Below are positions 8,712 to 16,766 of a DNA stretch of 43,899 nucleotides, in pieces. Each line of letters begins with the position of its first letter. The stretch's first letter is position 1. The notes below the pieces were generated by a model. The model did no database searches and had not been told where the DNA came from. It was given only the letters and a program-made list of their open reading frames with translations. Location: contig JANQRV010000625.1 in the NCBI GenBank assembly GCA_028284395.1, positions 1-43,899 of the forward strand, read 5' to 3'. Position numbers and translations under genes: made by a program. Source of the DNA: Saprospiraceae bacterium (GTDB lineage: Bacteria > Bacteroidota > Bacteroidia > Chitinophagales > Saprospiraceae).

Positions 8712-9192
8712 AGTATTTTATTTTTGGGACATCGTATTGCATATTGGATGCATGTTCTCAAGATGCCAAACCCATTTTCCCGAATTCTGGTTAAGGCCCG
8801 TATCCGGGCAAAAAAGAATGTCGCTATATATAACGACTGAATATTCCCAATTAAGATACTCTTGTAGGTAGAAAGTGCTATGTATCTGACAAAAAAAATT
8901 GAAAATTTTCTGGTCGTGTTATCATTGATTAGTGGAGCCAGGTTGGCCTGGGTTATTCCTGTTTGCATATTCCGACTACAAATTTCATCAATTGAATTGG
9001 GATTTCATACTCTTACTGGCGGCGAATTTGGTTTTTGTTGTGAAGATCTGAATCTGGTTAGGCAATGGAAGAGTGCCAATTCTAAAACTTAAGCGGCCCA
9101 ATGGTCTTTATTTTGAAAAAACCATTGGGCCAGCGAGAGAACTGAATCAAACCGACGGAATGAGATGCCAGCGGCGTGATTCTATTACTGAT
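8712..9192. other. 481-base intergenic region, no convincing gene
   Basis: It separates the two T9SS cargo genes, both on the minus strand. The part near 9095-9131 holds the terminator of the peroxidase gene, and a small GCCCG/CGGGC hairpin lies at 8796-8809. Two short open frames exist here but show no family pattern, signal peptide or codon regularity. I see no strong -7 box for the 911-residue gene. Confidence 0.5.
9095..9131 (-). terminator. Hairpin terminator of the haem peroxidase gene
   Basis: An 11-bp perfect GC-rich stem (9095-9105 with 9121-9131) encloses a 15-base A/T-rich loop. It lies about 60 bases past the peroxidase stop codon; the minus strand beyond it is T-rich (TTAAGTTTTAG). 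Confidence 0.65.
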
Positions 9193-11103
9193 TTAATCGG
9201 TGAGTACCAATTTGGTCCTCTGAATTTTTTGATCCTGTTGTACGATGACGTGATAGATTCCAGCCGGATAGTCCAAATGTAAATTGATATTATTGATACC
9301 GGAATAAAGGTCAAACTTCCGGGTTTTCATGATTCTTCCGGAAAGGTCAGAAATTTGCATTGTAGCGGGTCCCGACACTTCCATGTTTAATCTTAAGTTG
9401 ACTTCACCGAAAGAAGGGTTCGGAGATACTTTCATATCTCCAGTCGCAACGGGAGGGGGAGGTGCAATGGCGGCCAACTCCGTTGTTTCCGTAGCGATAA
9501 ATGCATTTGATTGAAGAGTCTCAATCTCCGTGTTGCGTAGAATGACATCGGAAAGGCGAGTTTGTTTGATCTCCGCCTTGGCTTCGTCAGACATCATCTC
9601 ATCATTTTCATAGTAGAACCGATCGCCATCGCGAAGATGTTGAAACTGTTTTGCCAGTATCGTAGCCATAGTTTCTCCCAATAGTCCCTCTTCCCGAGTA
9701 CCCTCCGACAACATACCAATCCATGGGTCAATCTTGTTGATGTTACCATAAAGCTTGCGAAGCTTTGTACTTACTAGGAGGTTGTCGGTGATCTGGTGGA
9801 AACCTAGATGCTTGGGCAACCCAAACGCTTTTCTTACGGAATTGTAGTCCATTAGGCCTCTTTCCCGACCTCTAGCAATATTAATCGCTGCAAGATCGAG
9901 CCCTCCTTCACCTGGTCGACCAAATAGGAAACTGCGTACATCTTCGACAACGTGAACATCGAATTCCTGATGCCTTTGATGGGCGGCACCTCTCAGAATA
10001 GGCTCAATTCCACCGTCTTCGTAAAATCGGGCCGGGTCGAAGAAGGCATCCCGAAGTAAGATATTACCTTCAGGAATCGGCTGGCGGTTTTCATCCAGTC
10101 GCATCAGGTTACTACTTAATAATGTGTGTCCCAAACGATAGGCTGCGGCAGAAAAAGTATTCATGATTGCCGGGTTCATACCTTCATTATAGCCGCTGTA
10201 GGGTTCGAGTTCTACACCCAATAAGGGTAGCCATTCTTCATAAATGATGGCCTGCATGATCCCGATAACCCTCATTCTGGCATTCTCGTAAAGTTGATCA
10301 TCATCCCAGTCCGGATGAACAGCCCTTAGTTCGTCGCAAAGACGGTTGTGTTCTCTAACAAACAAAGTGTGCATTGAAATCAGAACAATGTTTTCGTTTG
10401 CCCGAACGTCACCGGCAACAAAAAACTTTGTTACTCTTGGGTTTTCATTGAACATGTGGGGTGCAGTTTCATCAATTTCTGCATCCAACTCACCGGTTGT
10501 AGTGTTGAAAGGTAGAAAATTTCCTGCCGAAGTTTTCAATTTGCCATCTTCGAAAGATCTGAGCCAGTGAGCGCGTTCTTCATCCGATCCATAAACATTG
10601 GACGCATCGATCCAGTGAGTAATGGCATTGCCGAATTGTCTTGGGTTTGTCAGATCGGTACCGGTACCTTCCATGCGCAATGACCGAAACATCTTAATGA
10701 ACACACCACCTTGGGCAGTAGGGTCGAACTTACTGTCGCCAGCAGGGACGCGGATCGACATGGGCTCAGTAAGATCATCTTCAATCAGTGATAAGTCATG
10801 GTCCAAAAATTGGCCCAATGCCCAGATAAAATCACTCAGTCCATGTGAATTAGGAAAATTCCGGTCGGTTTGTACCAGGACATTGCTGATGGTTCTGGGG
10901 TTCATTCGCCGTTCTCCTCCCGGCTCACTGTAGCCATCGGAAAACATGAGTTTGGTGAAGGCCTCCAAGGGACTTTCGGTAGCTCCCCACTCACCAAATT
11001 CTTGGTTGTTAGAGCTTCCATCCATGGAGCGATACTCCTGGGCTTGGACCATCATTGACGTACAGAAAAGGAACAGGGTTAGTGTTTTTGTAAAAAAATT
11101 CAT
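9193..11103 (-). CDS. Secreted animal-type haem peroxidase with T9SS type A sorting domain
   Basis: 636 residues. Signal peptide 1-21. The peroxidase-cyclooxygenase domain covers about 40-535. The distal site FLDHDLS gives Asp101/His102. GDVRANEN gives Arg234 and the haem-ester Glu237, followed by SMHTLFVREHNRL. The proximal His326 is in YRLGHTLL. NIARGRERGL is the family signature. The Met that forms a sulphonium bond in myeloperoxidase is Asn here, as expected outside that enzyme. The C-terminal type A sorting domain (about 558-636) starts VSPNPSFGEVNL and ends TKLVLTD. The enzyme would be exported through the outer membrane and use hydrogen peroxide to oxidise halides or organic substrates at the surface; the actual substrate is unknown. 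All haem-site residues are present, so it should be active. A hairpin terminator follows. Confidence 0.92.
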   Translation of the reverse strand: MNFFTKTLTLFLFCTSMMVQAQEYRSMDGSSNNQEFGEWGATESPLEAFTKLMFSDGYSEPGGERRMNPRTISNVLVQTDRNFPNSHGLSDFIWALGQFLDHDLSLIEDDLTEPMSIRVPAGDSKFDPTAQGGVFIKMFRSLRMEGTGTDLTNPRQFGNAITHWIDASNVYGSDEERAHWLRSFEDGKLKTSAGNFLPFNTTTGELDAEIDETAPHMFNENPRVTKFFVAGDVRANENIVLISMHTLFVREHNRLCDELRAVHPDWDDDQLYENARMRVIGIMQAIIYEEWLPLLGVELEPYSGYNEGMNPAIMNTFSAAAYRLGHTLLSSNLMRLDENRQPIPEGNILLRDAFFDPARFYEDGGIEPILRGAAHQRHQEFDVHVVEDVRSFLFGRPGEGGLDLAAINIARGRERGLMDYNSVRKAFGLPKHLGFHQITDNLLVSTKLRKLYGNINKIDPWIGMLSEGTREEGLLGETMATILAKQFQHLRDGDRFYYENDEMMSDEAKAEIKQTRLSDVILRNTEIETLQSNAFIATETTELAAIAPPPPVATGDMKVSPNPSFGEVNLRLNMEVSGPATMQISDLSGRIMKTRKFDLYSGINNINLHLDYPAGIYHVIVQQDQKIQRTKLVLTD

Positions 11104-11715
11104 AATACTAAGATTAAAAGGGGCTTATAATAAATTAATTTCCGTGCGAATGTGCGGTAAGCCTATGCTTAGGCTACCTATCTGATATAAAATAAGTTGA
11201 AAAGTGTTCGATCACCTGATGGTGAATTCGTTTGGGTTGAATGCTCCAGGAAGACCGTGGAAACACGCGTCATTTGAGCTACACTAAAATCGGATTAGGG
11301 ATGAACAAGTAGAATTGCCATGGAATCTATAAACGGGAGGAAAAATATATTAGAATCCTTATATTGTTATTCTACAAATATAAAAATCTCCAGCGGAATT
11401 TAAAAGTATATTTAGGCTTAATAGTGTTTTTTTTGTTTATATATTTTTCCCTGACAAGACTGGTGTTATTTGAATGATAGCAAGAGGTTTTCTTTTTTGA
11501 ATGACCTTTCCATTAAACAGTTAATTGTTTATGATGAATTCACTTGTAAAAGTCTGTAACAGGGGTGCTCTGCGGTGCCGGTAATAATGAGATAGGATAT
11601 TTTTTGTGTACATAGCCTTCTCTTTGCCGAAAATTTGTGCCCCTTTCTTACTGCGAGTGTGAATTGTTCGATATCTTGTTGTGTTCAATTATTCTCGACA
11701 ACAATAATCTGGGTC
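11104..11715. other. 612-base A/T-rich gap between the peroxidase gene and pssA
   Basis: The gap serves two divergent genes and should hold both promoters, but no perfect TAnnTTTG box stands out. Visible structures are a hairpin AGCCTA/TAGGCT at 11160-11175 and an 18-base near-palindrome TAAACAGTTAATTGTTTA at 11514-11531 that could be an operator. No tRNA, named riboswitch or convincing small gene was found. For a compact region of the chromosome this is a long gap. Confidence 0.45.
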
Positions 11716-12423
11716 ATGATAAAGCAAATTCCCAATGCGATCACGTTATTTAATCTCTTATGTGGTTGTTGGGCAATCGTTGCTGCGTTGCAAAGAGCAT
11801 TTGAGTGGATGTTACTGTTTTTTGTTATTGGCTTGGTAGCAGATTTCCTGGACGGCGCTCTTGCTCGTGCCTTGAATGCCTCATCAGCATTAGGCAAACA
11901 ACTTGATTCTCTGTCAGATATGGTTACCTTTGGGGTGCTTCCAGCTATGATGGTCTTCCAAATTTTTGGTGAAGCGACAATCGGAAATGATGGCTTCTTT
12001 CAAATCGGGCTATTCTCTTTTTTGATTGCAGTGTTTACCGCTATTCGTCTGGGTAAATTCAATCTTGATGAGGGGCAGCAAAAGATTTTCTCAGGATTGC
12101 CATCACCCGCCAATGCCATGATGATTTGTGGTGTTTTCTTACTGTATCATGAAGACTTTTTAAACTGGCGGTCCTTTATAGGGAATAGCTACTTTTTACT
12201 TCCCTTTATCTTTAGTAGCTGTTTACTATTAGTAGCCCCCATTCCGTTCTTTAGTTTGAAAATTCAGGGGCTGAAATGGGGTGGAAATGAACTTCTATTT
12301 GTATTTATTCTGTTTTCGATTTTGTTGATCATACTGTGGCAGAAATTTGCAATGGCCTTTATCATACTTTTGTATATTTTTATCTCACTAATCCTGGCCT
12401 TAACCAGTTATCACAAGAATTAG
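11716..12423 (+). CDS. pssA: CDP-diacylglycerol-serine O-phosphatidyltransferase (PssA type)
   Basis: 235 residues from ATG at 11716. An in-frame ATG at 11635 would add 27 Cys-rich residues that do not look like the family, while MIKQIPNAITLFNLLCG is the standard start. The CDP-alcohol phosphotransferase signature D-G-x2-A-R-x8-G-x3-D-x3-D is intact (DFLDGALARALNASSALGKQ followed by LDSLSD). Seven or eight hydrophobic helices follow. The enzyme joins CDP-diacylglycerol and serine to make phosphatidylserine, the precursor of phosphatidylethanolamine, in the inner membrane. It is first gene of a tight plus-strand operon with purS seven bases downstream. Confidence 0.9.
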   Translation: MIKQIPNAITLFNLLCGCWAIVAALQRAFEWMLLFFVIGLVADFLDGALARALNASSALGKQLDSLSDMVTFGVLPAMMVFQIFGEATIGNDGFFQIGLFSFLIAVFTAIRLGKFNLDEGQQKIFSGLPSPANAMMICGVFLLYHEDFLNWRSFIGNSYFLLPFIFSSCLLLVAPIPFFSLKIQGLKWGGNELLFVFILFSILLIILWQKFAMAFIILLYIFISLILALTSYHKN

Positions 12424-12430
12424 TTAGAAA

Positions 12431-12685
12431 ATGAAATACATCGCTGCTATTGACATTATGCCCCTCGAAGAATTGCTGGATCCACAAGGCAAAACCGTTG
12501 CCAAGAATATGAAGTACATCGATATTCACGGTATTGAAGACATTCGGATTGGCAAACACATTACCATTACATTGGACGCTGAGTCGGAAGCAGCCGCTAA
12601 TGAAAAAGTGGAGGCTGCTTGTCAGAAACTATTGGCCAATGCGGTGCTAGAAACCTATTCTTTCTCGATACAGTCCCTGGACTAA
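12431..12685 (+). CDS. purS: Phosphoribosylformylglycinamidine synthase subunit PurS
   Basis: 84 residues, the normal size. PurS features are the N-terminal MKYIAAIDIMP strand, the central LDPQGKTVAKNM motif, the DIRIGKHITI strand and the closing LLANAVLETYSFSI. PurS is the small bridging subunit that joins PurL (synthetase) and PurQ (glutaminase) in the fourth step of purine synthesis. PurL and PurQ are not in the window, so the complex is encoded at scattered sites. It is sandwiched between pssA and rsmI with one base to the rsmI start, implying translational coupling. Confidence 0.92.
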   Translation: MKYIAAIDIMPLEELLDPQGKTVAKNMKYIDIHGIEDIRIGKHITITLDAESEAAANEKVEAACQKLLANAVLETYSFSIQSLD

Positions 12686-12686
12686 C

Positions 12687-13364
12687 ATGCTATATCTGAT
12701 TCCAACCCCGATTGGAAACCTTGAAGATATTACTTTGAGGGCGCTGCGTCTTCTACGGGAAGTGGACCTAATTTTGGCTGAAGATACACGTACGACCAAA
12801 AAATTGTTGATACATCATGAGATCAACACTCCATTGCGTTCGTTTCATGCCCACAATGAACATGCTGTTCTGGCCGGATTGGTAGGTCAATTAAAGGGGG
12901 GACAGAAGATGGCTCTGGTCTCGGATGCCGGGACTCCCGGTATATCCGACCCTGGGTTTTTGATGGTTAGAGCTTGCCGGGAAAGCGATATCGAGGTTGA
13001 GTGTTTGCCCGGCGCTACTGCTTTCGTCCCGGCATTGGTGGGATCGGGCCTACCGTCAGATCGGTTTCATTTTGAGGGGTTCCTGCCCCATAAGAAAGGC
13101 CGACAAACCCGACTTAAATATTTGGGCAGTCTGAACCATACCTTTATTTTGTACGAATCTCCTTATCGGCTGTTGAAAACCCTTAGTCAATTACAGGATT
13201 ATTGCGGAGCGCAAAGACCTGCCTGTGTTTGCCGTGAGCTAACGAAGATCCACGAGGAAAGCAAAGTGGGAACTTTGGAGGAACTAGAAGCGTATTACAA
13301 ATCTAAGGGAAAAGTAAAAGGGGAAATAGTACTCGTGGTGGCAGGAACAAAAGCGAAGGGGTGA
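12687..13364 (+). CDS. rsmI: 16S rRNA (cytidine1402-2'-O)-methyltransferase RsmI
   Basis: 225 residues. The tetrapyrrole-methylase fold of the YraL/RsmI type is evident: LIPTPIGNLEDITLRAL at the N-terminus, AEDTRTTKKLL, VSDAGTPGISDPG (SAM-site loop), GSGLPSDRFHFEGFLPHKKGR and a C-terminal R-E-L-T-K-I-H-E motif. The enzyme methylates the 2'-O of C1402 in the decoding centre of 16S rRNA. The family often runs to about 235-290 residues, and this member lacks the longer C-terminal extension. It begins one base after the purS stop codon. Confidence 0.92.
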   Translation: MLYLIPTPIGNLEDITLRALRLLREVDLILAEDTRTTKKLLIHHEINTPLRSFHAHNEHAVLAGLVGQLKGGQKMALVSDAGTPGISDPGFLMVRACRESDIEVECLPGATAFVPALVGSGLPSDRFHFEGFLPHKKGRQTRLKYLGSLNHTFILYESPYRLLKTLSQLQDYCGAQRPACVCRELTKIHEESKVGTLEELEAYYKSKGKVKGEIVLVVAGTKAKG

Positions 13365-13381
13365 GATAAAACTTTAGCCAA

Positions 13382-13936
13382 ATGTTGCAGTATATACCCA
13401 TTGAAACGGAGCAGGTTATCCAACAGATCATTGTTTTGCAAAGGGAAAATCTAACCAAGAACCTGGATAGAGCAGAGATTGCCAGTCAGGGTTTTGTGAC
13501 GGTAGAGCACGATCCGACAGTACTAAAGAAAATGAATGATCTAGAGCAAGGTGTTGCTATTAGAGATGGTGACAAAATAGTTGGCTATTGTTTAGCAATG
13601 GTTCGTGAATTTGCCGGTGAGATCATTATTCTCGAGAACCTATTCAAAAAGCTGGATACCTTGAACTTCAAAGGGCAATTGCTCAGTAACCTTTCGTACA
13701 TTGTAGTGGGGCAGGTATGTATTGCGAAGAGCCATCGTGGTAGAGGCCTTTTCGACACAATGTATGAGGCCTACCGTAAGTTACTGTCTCCTAAGTATGA
13801 ATATGCGGTAACGGAGATTGCCGGCCGGAATCTACGTTCTTTGAAAGCTCATCAAAGAGTCGGTTTCAAGACCTTACTGGAATATACCAATGAAGAAGGT
13901 GAAGATTGGGTCATCGTCATTTGGGATTGGCGTTGA
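13382..13936 (+). CDS. GNAT family N-acetyltransferase
   Basis: 184 residues. The acetyl-CoA loop is VCIAKSHRGRGLFDTMY (about 117-133, R-G-x-G type), followed by the helix and a C-terminal NLRSLKAHQRVGFK motif typical of GNAT motif B. The N-terminal 60 residues are family-variable. Substrate cannot be inferred. It follows rsmI by 17 bases and is likely the last gene of the pssA operon. It converges on lpdA with a 20-base gap; a weak 6-bp hairpin (GATTGG/CCAATC, 13925-13943) spanning the stop codon may help end transcription. Confidence 0.85.
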   Translation: MLQYIPIETEQVIQQIIVLQRENLTKNLDRAEIASQGFVTVEHDPTVLKKMNDLEQGVAIRDGDKIVGYCLAMVREFAGEIIILENLFKKLDTLNFKGQLLSNLSYIVVGQVCIAKSHRGRGLFDTMYEAYRKLLSPKYEYAVTEIAGRNLRSLKAHQRVGFKTLLEYTNEEGEDWVIVIWDWR

Positions 13937-13956
13937 CCCAATCAACTCCAAAAGTA

Positions 13957-15360
13957 TCACATATGGATGGCGCGATTATCGGTTGCTGCCAAAGCAGCTT
14001 CTCGAAATGCCTCAGTATAGGTAGGATGTGCATGACTCATTCGCGCAACATCTTCAGCTGAAGCTCGAAACTCCATCAACGCTACTGCCTCGGCAATCAT
14101 ATCGGCAACCCGGGCGCCGACCATATGGACTCCTAATATCTCATCAGTTTCCTTGTGGGCCAATATCTTGACCATACCATCTAAATCCATGCTAGCACGG
14201 GCTCTACCCAGCGCTTTGTATGGAAATTTACCAACTTTATATGGGGTACCTGCTTCCTTTAACTGATCCTCTGTTTGGCCAACACCGGCAACTTCCGGCC
14301 ACGTATATACGACGCCGGGGATCAGATTGTAATTAATGTGAGGCTTTTGACCCACTAGGTATTCGGCAACGAATACACCTTCTTCTTCGGCTTTGTGCGC
14401 CAACATAGCTCCTTTAATCACATCGCCAATGGCAAATACGCCTGGGACCGCAGTTTGAAGGTGTTCATCTACTTCGATGCGCCCCTTTTGGTCTGTTTGT
14501 AGGCCGATATTTTCGAGGCCAAGTCCATCCGTATATGGTACGCGACCAACCGAAATAAGACAATAATCTCCGTCTATTTTAAAAGTATCCTCACTGTTTC
14601 GTTTTTGGACGGTGACGCTTACCGATTGACCGGAAGCTGCAACGTCCGTAACCATATGCTTTAGATGAAACTTAAATCCGAGTTTCTTTAATGATCGCAT
14701 CAACTCTTTACTACAATCTTTATCCATGCCGGCAATAATCCTGTCTAGGTATTCGACGACTTCAATTTTGGTACCTAGTCGGGCAAAGACCGAGCCCAGT
14801 TCAAGACCAATGACACCACCTCCAATGATGATCATGGTCTCCGGGACAGAGGTGATGTCTAAAGCCTCCGTTGAAGTGATTACTCTTTTGCCATCAAAGT
14901 TGAAAGCCGGTGGAGTGCTCGGAGCAGATCCCGTTGCAATGATCACCTTGTCGGCATCGATTTCGGATTCCGTACCATCGGCTTTGGATATTTTCAGTTT
15001 TTGTGCCGAGATAAAAGAGCCCTTGCCATTAATGACGTCAATTTTGTTTTTCTTCATCAAGAATGCGACTCCATTCACATTTTGCTCGACTACATCATTT
15101 TTTCTGGCAATCATTTGTGGCATATCTACCTTTAACTCACTGAGTTTGATGCCATGGGTTTCGAAGTTTTTATGAGCATTATGGAAGTGTTCGGACGAAT
15201 CGAGCAATGCTTTTGAAGGAATGCAACCAACATTCAGGCAGGTTCCTCCAAGTGTTTTCTCTTTTTCTATGATTGCTGTTTTCAAACCTAATTGGGCTGC
15301 TCTAATAGCAGCAACATAACCACCCGGGCCAGAGCCAATGACAGCCAGATCATACTTCAT
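13957..15360 (-). CDS. lpdA: Dihydrolipoyl dehydrogenase (E3)
   Basis: 467 residues, family length. FAD motif GSGPGGYVAA at the N-terminus, redox-active disulfide GGTCLNVGCIPSKALL (about 40-55), NAD motif GGGVIGLELG (about 180), FAD-ribityl motif FAIGDVIKGAMLAHKAEEEG, and the catalytic His-Glu pair in HAHPTYTEAF (about 445). The enzyme re-oxidises dihydrolipoamide in pyruvate and 2-oxoglutarate dehydrogenase and the glycine cleavage system, with NAD as acceptor. The gene is 27 bases downstream of ricT and appears to be the last gene of a holB-ricT-lpdA run. No E1/E2 genes are nearby, which suits an E3 shared among complexes. Confidence 0.95.
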   Translation of the reverse strand: MKYDLAVIGSGPGGYVAAIRAAQLGLKTAIIEKEKTLGGTCLNVGCIPSKALLDSSEHFHNAHKNFETHGIKLSELKVDMPQMIARKNDVVEQNVNGVAFLMKKNKIDVINGKGSFISAQKLKISKADGTESEIDADKVIIATGSAPSTPPAFNFDGKRVITSTEALDITSVPETMIIIGGGVIGLELGSVFARLGTKIEVVEYLDRIIAGMDKDCSKELMRSLKKLGFKFHLKHMVTDVAASGQSVSVTVQKRNSEDTFKIDGDYCLISVGRVPYTDGLGLENIGLQTDQKGRIEVDEHLQTAVPGVFAIGDVIKGAMLAHKAEEEGVFVAEYLVGQKPHINYNLIPGVVYTWPEVAGVGQTEDQLKEAGTPYKVGKFPYKALGRARASMDLDGMVKILAHKETDEILGVHMVGARVADMIAEAVALMEFRASAEDVARMSHAHPTYTEAFREAALAATDNRAIHM

Positions 15361-15387
15361 TTACTGATGTAATTTTTTATTTTAGAA

Positions 15388-16728
15388 TTATTTTTTAGGA
15401 CCTCTATTGTTTTTCTTATTTCGATTCGGATTGTTGTTTCGTTTCCTGTTTCGGTTATTGTTGTTGCTTTTTCCTTGATTGTTTCCCCCTCCTTGCTTGT
15501 CGTTCCCGTCCTTAGATTTATTGTTTTGCCTACCGCCACTTTTACCCGTGTTTTTCTGATTGCTGTTCCTAGGGCTTCCACTTCGGCTGCGATTATCTTT
15601 CTTGCGGCGATTTCTTCTTCTGCTTTTTGATTTCTTGGAAATTGGCAATTCAATGGCTCCGGTCACATCCTCAAAATCAATAACATCTTCTTGTGCAACT
15701 TCTACCATAACGTTTAAACCTTCAAGACTATGAGGTTTTTCTCCTTTCGCATTCATTTCTTGAATACCCTTTACCTTTTCGAGATCGAGAATGTACATCT
15801 TGCCGCGTCCAATCTCATTTTGATAGGCATAATACATGAGTTTCTTGAAAATATCCGTTTTAACTAAGGATGCGCGTCCAATGGTAGTCTGTAAAGTTTC
15901 GGCATTTTCCGGAAATTCTTCCAAAGCCTCGAGATACGTATCCAGTTCATAGTTTAGGCAACACTTTAATCGACCACACTGGCCAGAAAGCTTTGCTTGA
16001 TTAATGGCCAGGTTTTGGTATCTTGCTGCAGTAGTCGAGACCGATTTGAAATCCGTAAGCCAAGTTGAGCAACACAACTCTCTGCCACAAGACCCGATGC
16101 CACCAATTCTTGCAGACTCCTGCCGTGTCCCGATTTGACGCATTTCAATCTTAACCTTAAATTCTTTAGCATAGTGACGGATCAGTTCCCTAAAATCAAC
16201 TCGCCCATCGGCGGTGTAGAAAAATGTTGCTTTGCGTTTATCCCCCTGGTATTCCACATCCCCAATCTTCATAGACAAGTCTAGTGTACGCGCAATGACC
16301 CTCGCTTTGATCATTGTCTTTTTTTCCAGACTCCGAGCATCTTTAAGTTTTTCGATGTCTCTTTCATTGGCAATTCGGATGATGCTATGAATGACTTTGT
16401 CTTCTGTAAATTTCTTTTTCTTCATCTGAAGACGAACAAGTTCGCCAGATAAACAAACCTCACCTACATCATACCCGGTAGATGATTCTACAACTACAAG
16501 GTCTCCCGTTATTGCCTTGGAAAAACCGGTATTCCTGTAAAAACTTTTCCGCGATCCGTTCTTGAAACTTACTTCCACAATATCGAATGCCTCTGGATCA
16601 TTTAAGTCCATTCTGGATAACCAATCAAAAGTGTTTAATTTATTACAGCCGCCATTCAAACAACTTCCGTTGCTTTTGCAGCCTTTGGGTTGACCATTTT
16701 GATCAACCGAACATCCGTTACATCCCAT
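15388..16728 (-). CDS. ricT: RicT/PSP1-domain protein with basic disordered tail
   Basis: 446 residues. The N-terminus has five Cys within 28 residues (MGCNGC, then Cys17, Cys23, Cys28), a likely metal or Fe-S site. The PSP1 core (about 45-280) includes GIGSCGRELCC and SGQCGRLKCCLNYE, the conserved Cys-rich family signatures. From about 365 to the end is a Lys/Arg/Asn/Gly-rich low-complexity tail with no predicted fold, likely to bind RNA. In Bacillus, RicT (YaaT) acts with RicA and RicF in a complex that promotes RNase Y processing; the same role here is inference. The gene lies 38 bases downstream of holB, a conserved neighbourhood in Bacteroidota. Confidence 0.88.
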   Translation of the reverse strand: MGCNGCSVDQNGQPKGCKSNGSCLNGGCNKLNTFDWLSRMDLNDPEAFDIVEVSFKNGSRKSFYRNTGFSKAITGDLVVVESSTGYDVGEVCLSGELVRLQMKKKKFTEDKVIHSIIRIANERDIEKLKDARSLEKKTMIKARVIARTLDLSMKIGDVEYQGDKRKATFFYTADGRVDFRELIRHYAKEFKVKIEMRQIGTRQESARIGGIGSCGRELCCSTWLTDFKSVSTTAARYQNLAINQAKLSGQCGRLKCCLNYELDTYLEALEEFPENAETLQTTIGRASLVKTDIFKKLMYYAYQNEIGRGKMYILDLEKVKGIQEMNAKGEKPHSLEGLNVMVEVAQEDVIDFEDVTGAIELPISKKSKSRRRNRRKKDNRSRSGSPRNSNQKNTGKSGGRQNNKSKDGNDKQGGGNNQGKSNNNNRNRKRNNNPNRNKKNNRGPKK

Positions 16729-16766
16729 CTTTCAAATTTTTCATTAATCCTCAAAAGTCAAACAAA

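Noticed and set aside
8880..9092. A 70-codon frame in the gap between the two large T9SS genes
   Set aside because: Starts with a hydrophobic stretch but has no consistent codon pattern, no promoter and ends near the peroxidase terminator; judged chance.
11635..11715. An upstream ATG that would lengthen PssA by 27 residues
   Set aside because: The extra residues are Cys-rich and unlike the family; the ATG at 11716 gives the normal start.
14726..15175. A 149-codon open frame opposite lpdA
   Set aside because: It lies entirely antisense to the well-supported dihydrolipoyl dehydrogenase and its translation is Ser/Thr/Leu-rich with no family motif.
15357..15653. A 98-codon frame within the 3' end of ricT
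   Set aside because: It is the low-complexity tail region of ricT read in another frame; repetitive sequence gives long frames easily.
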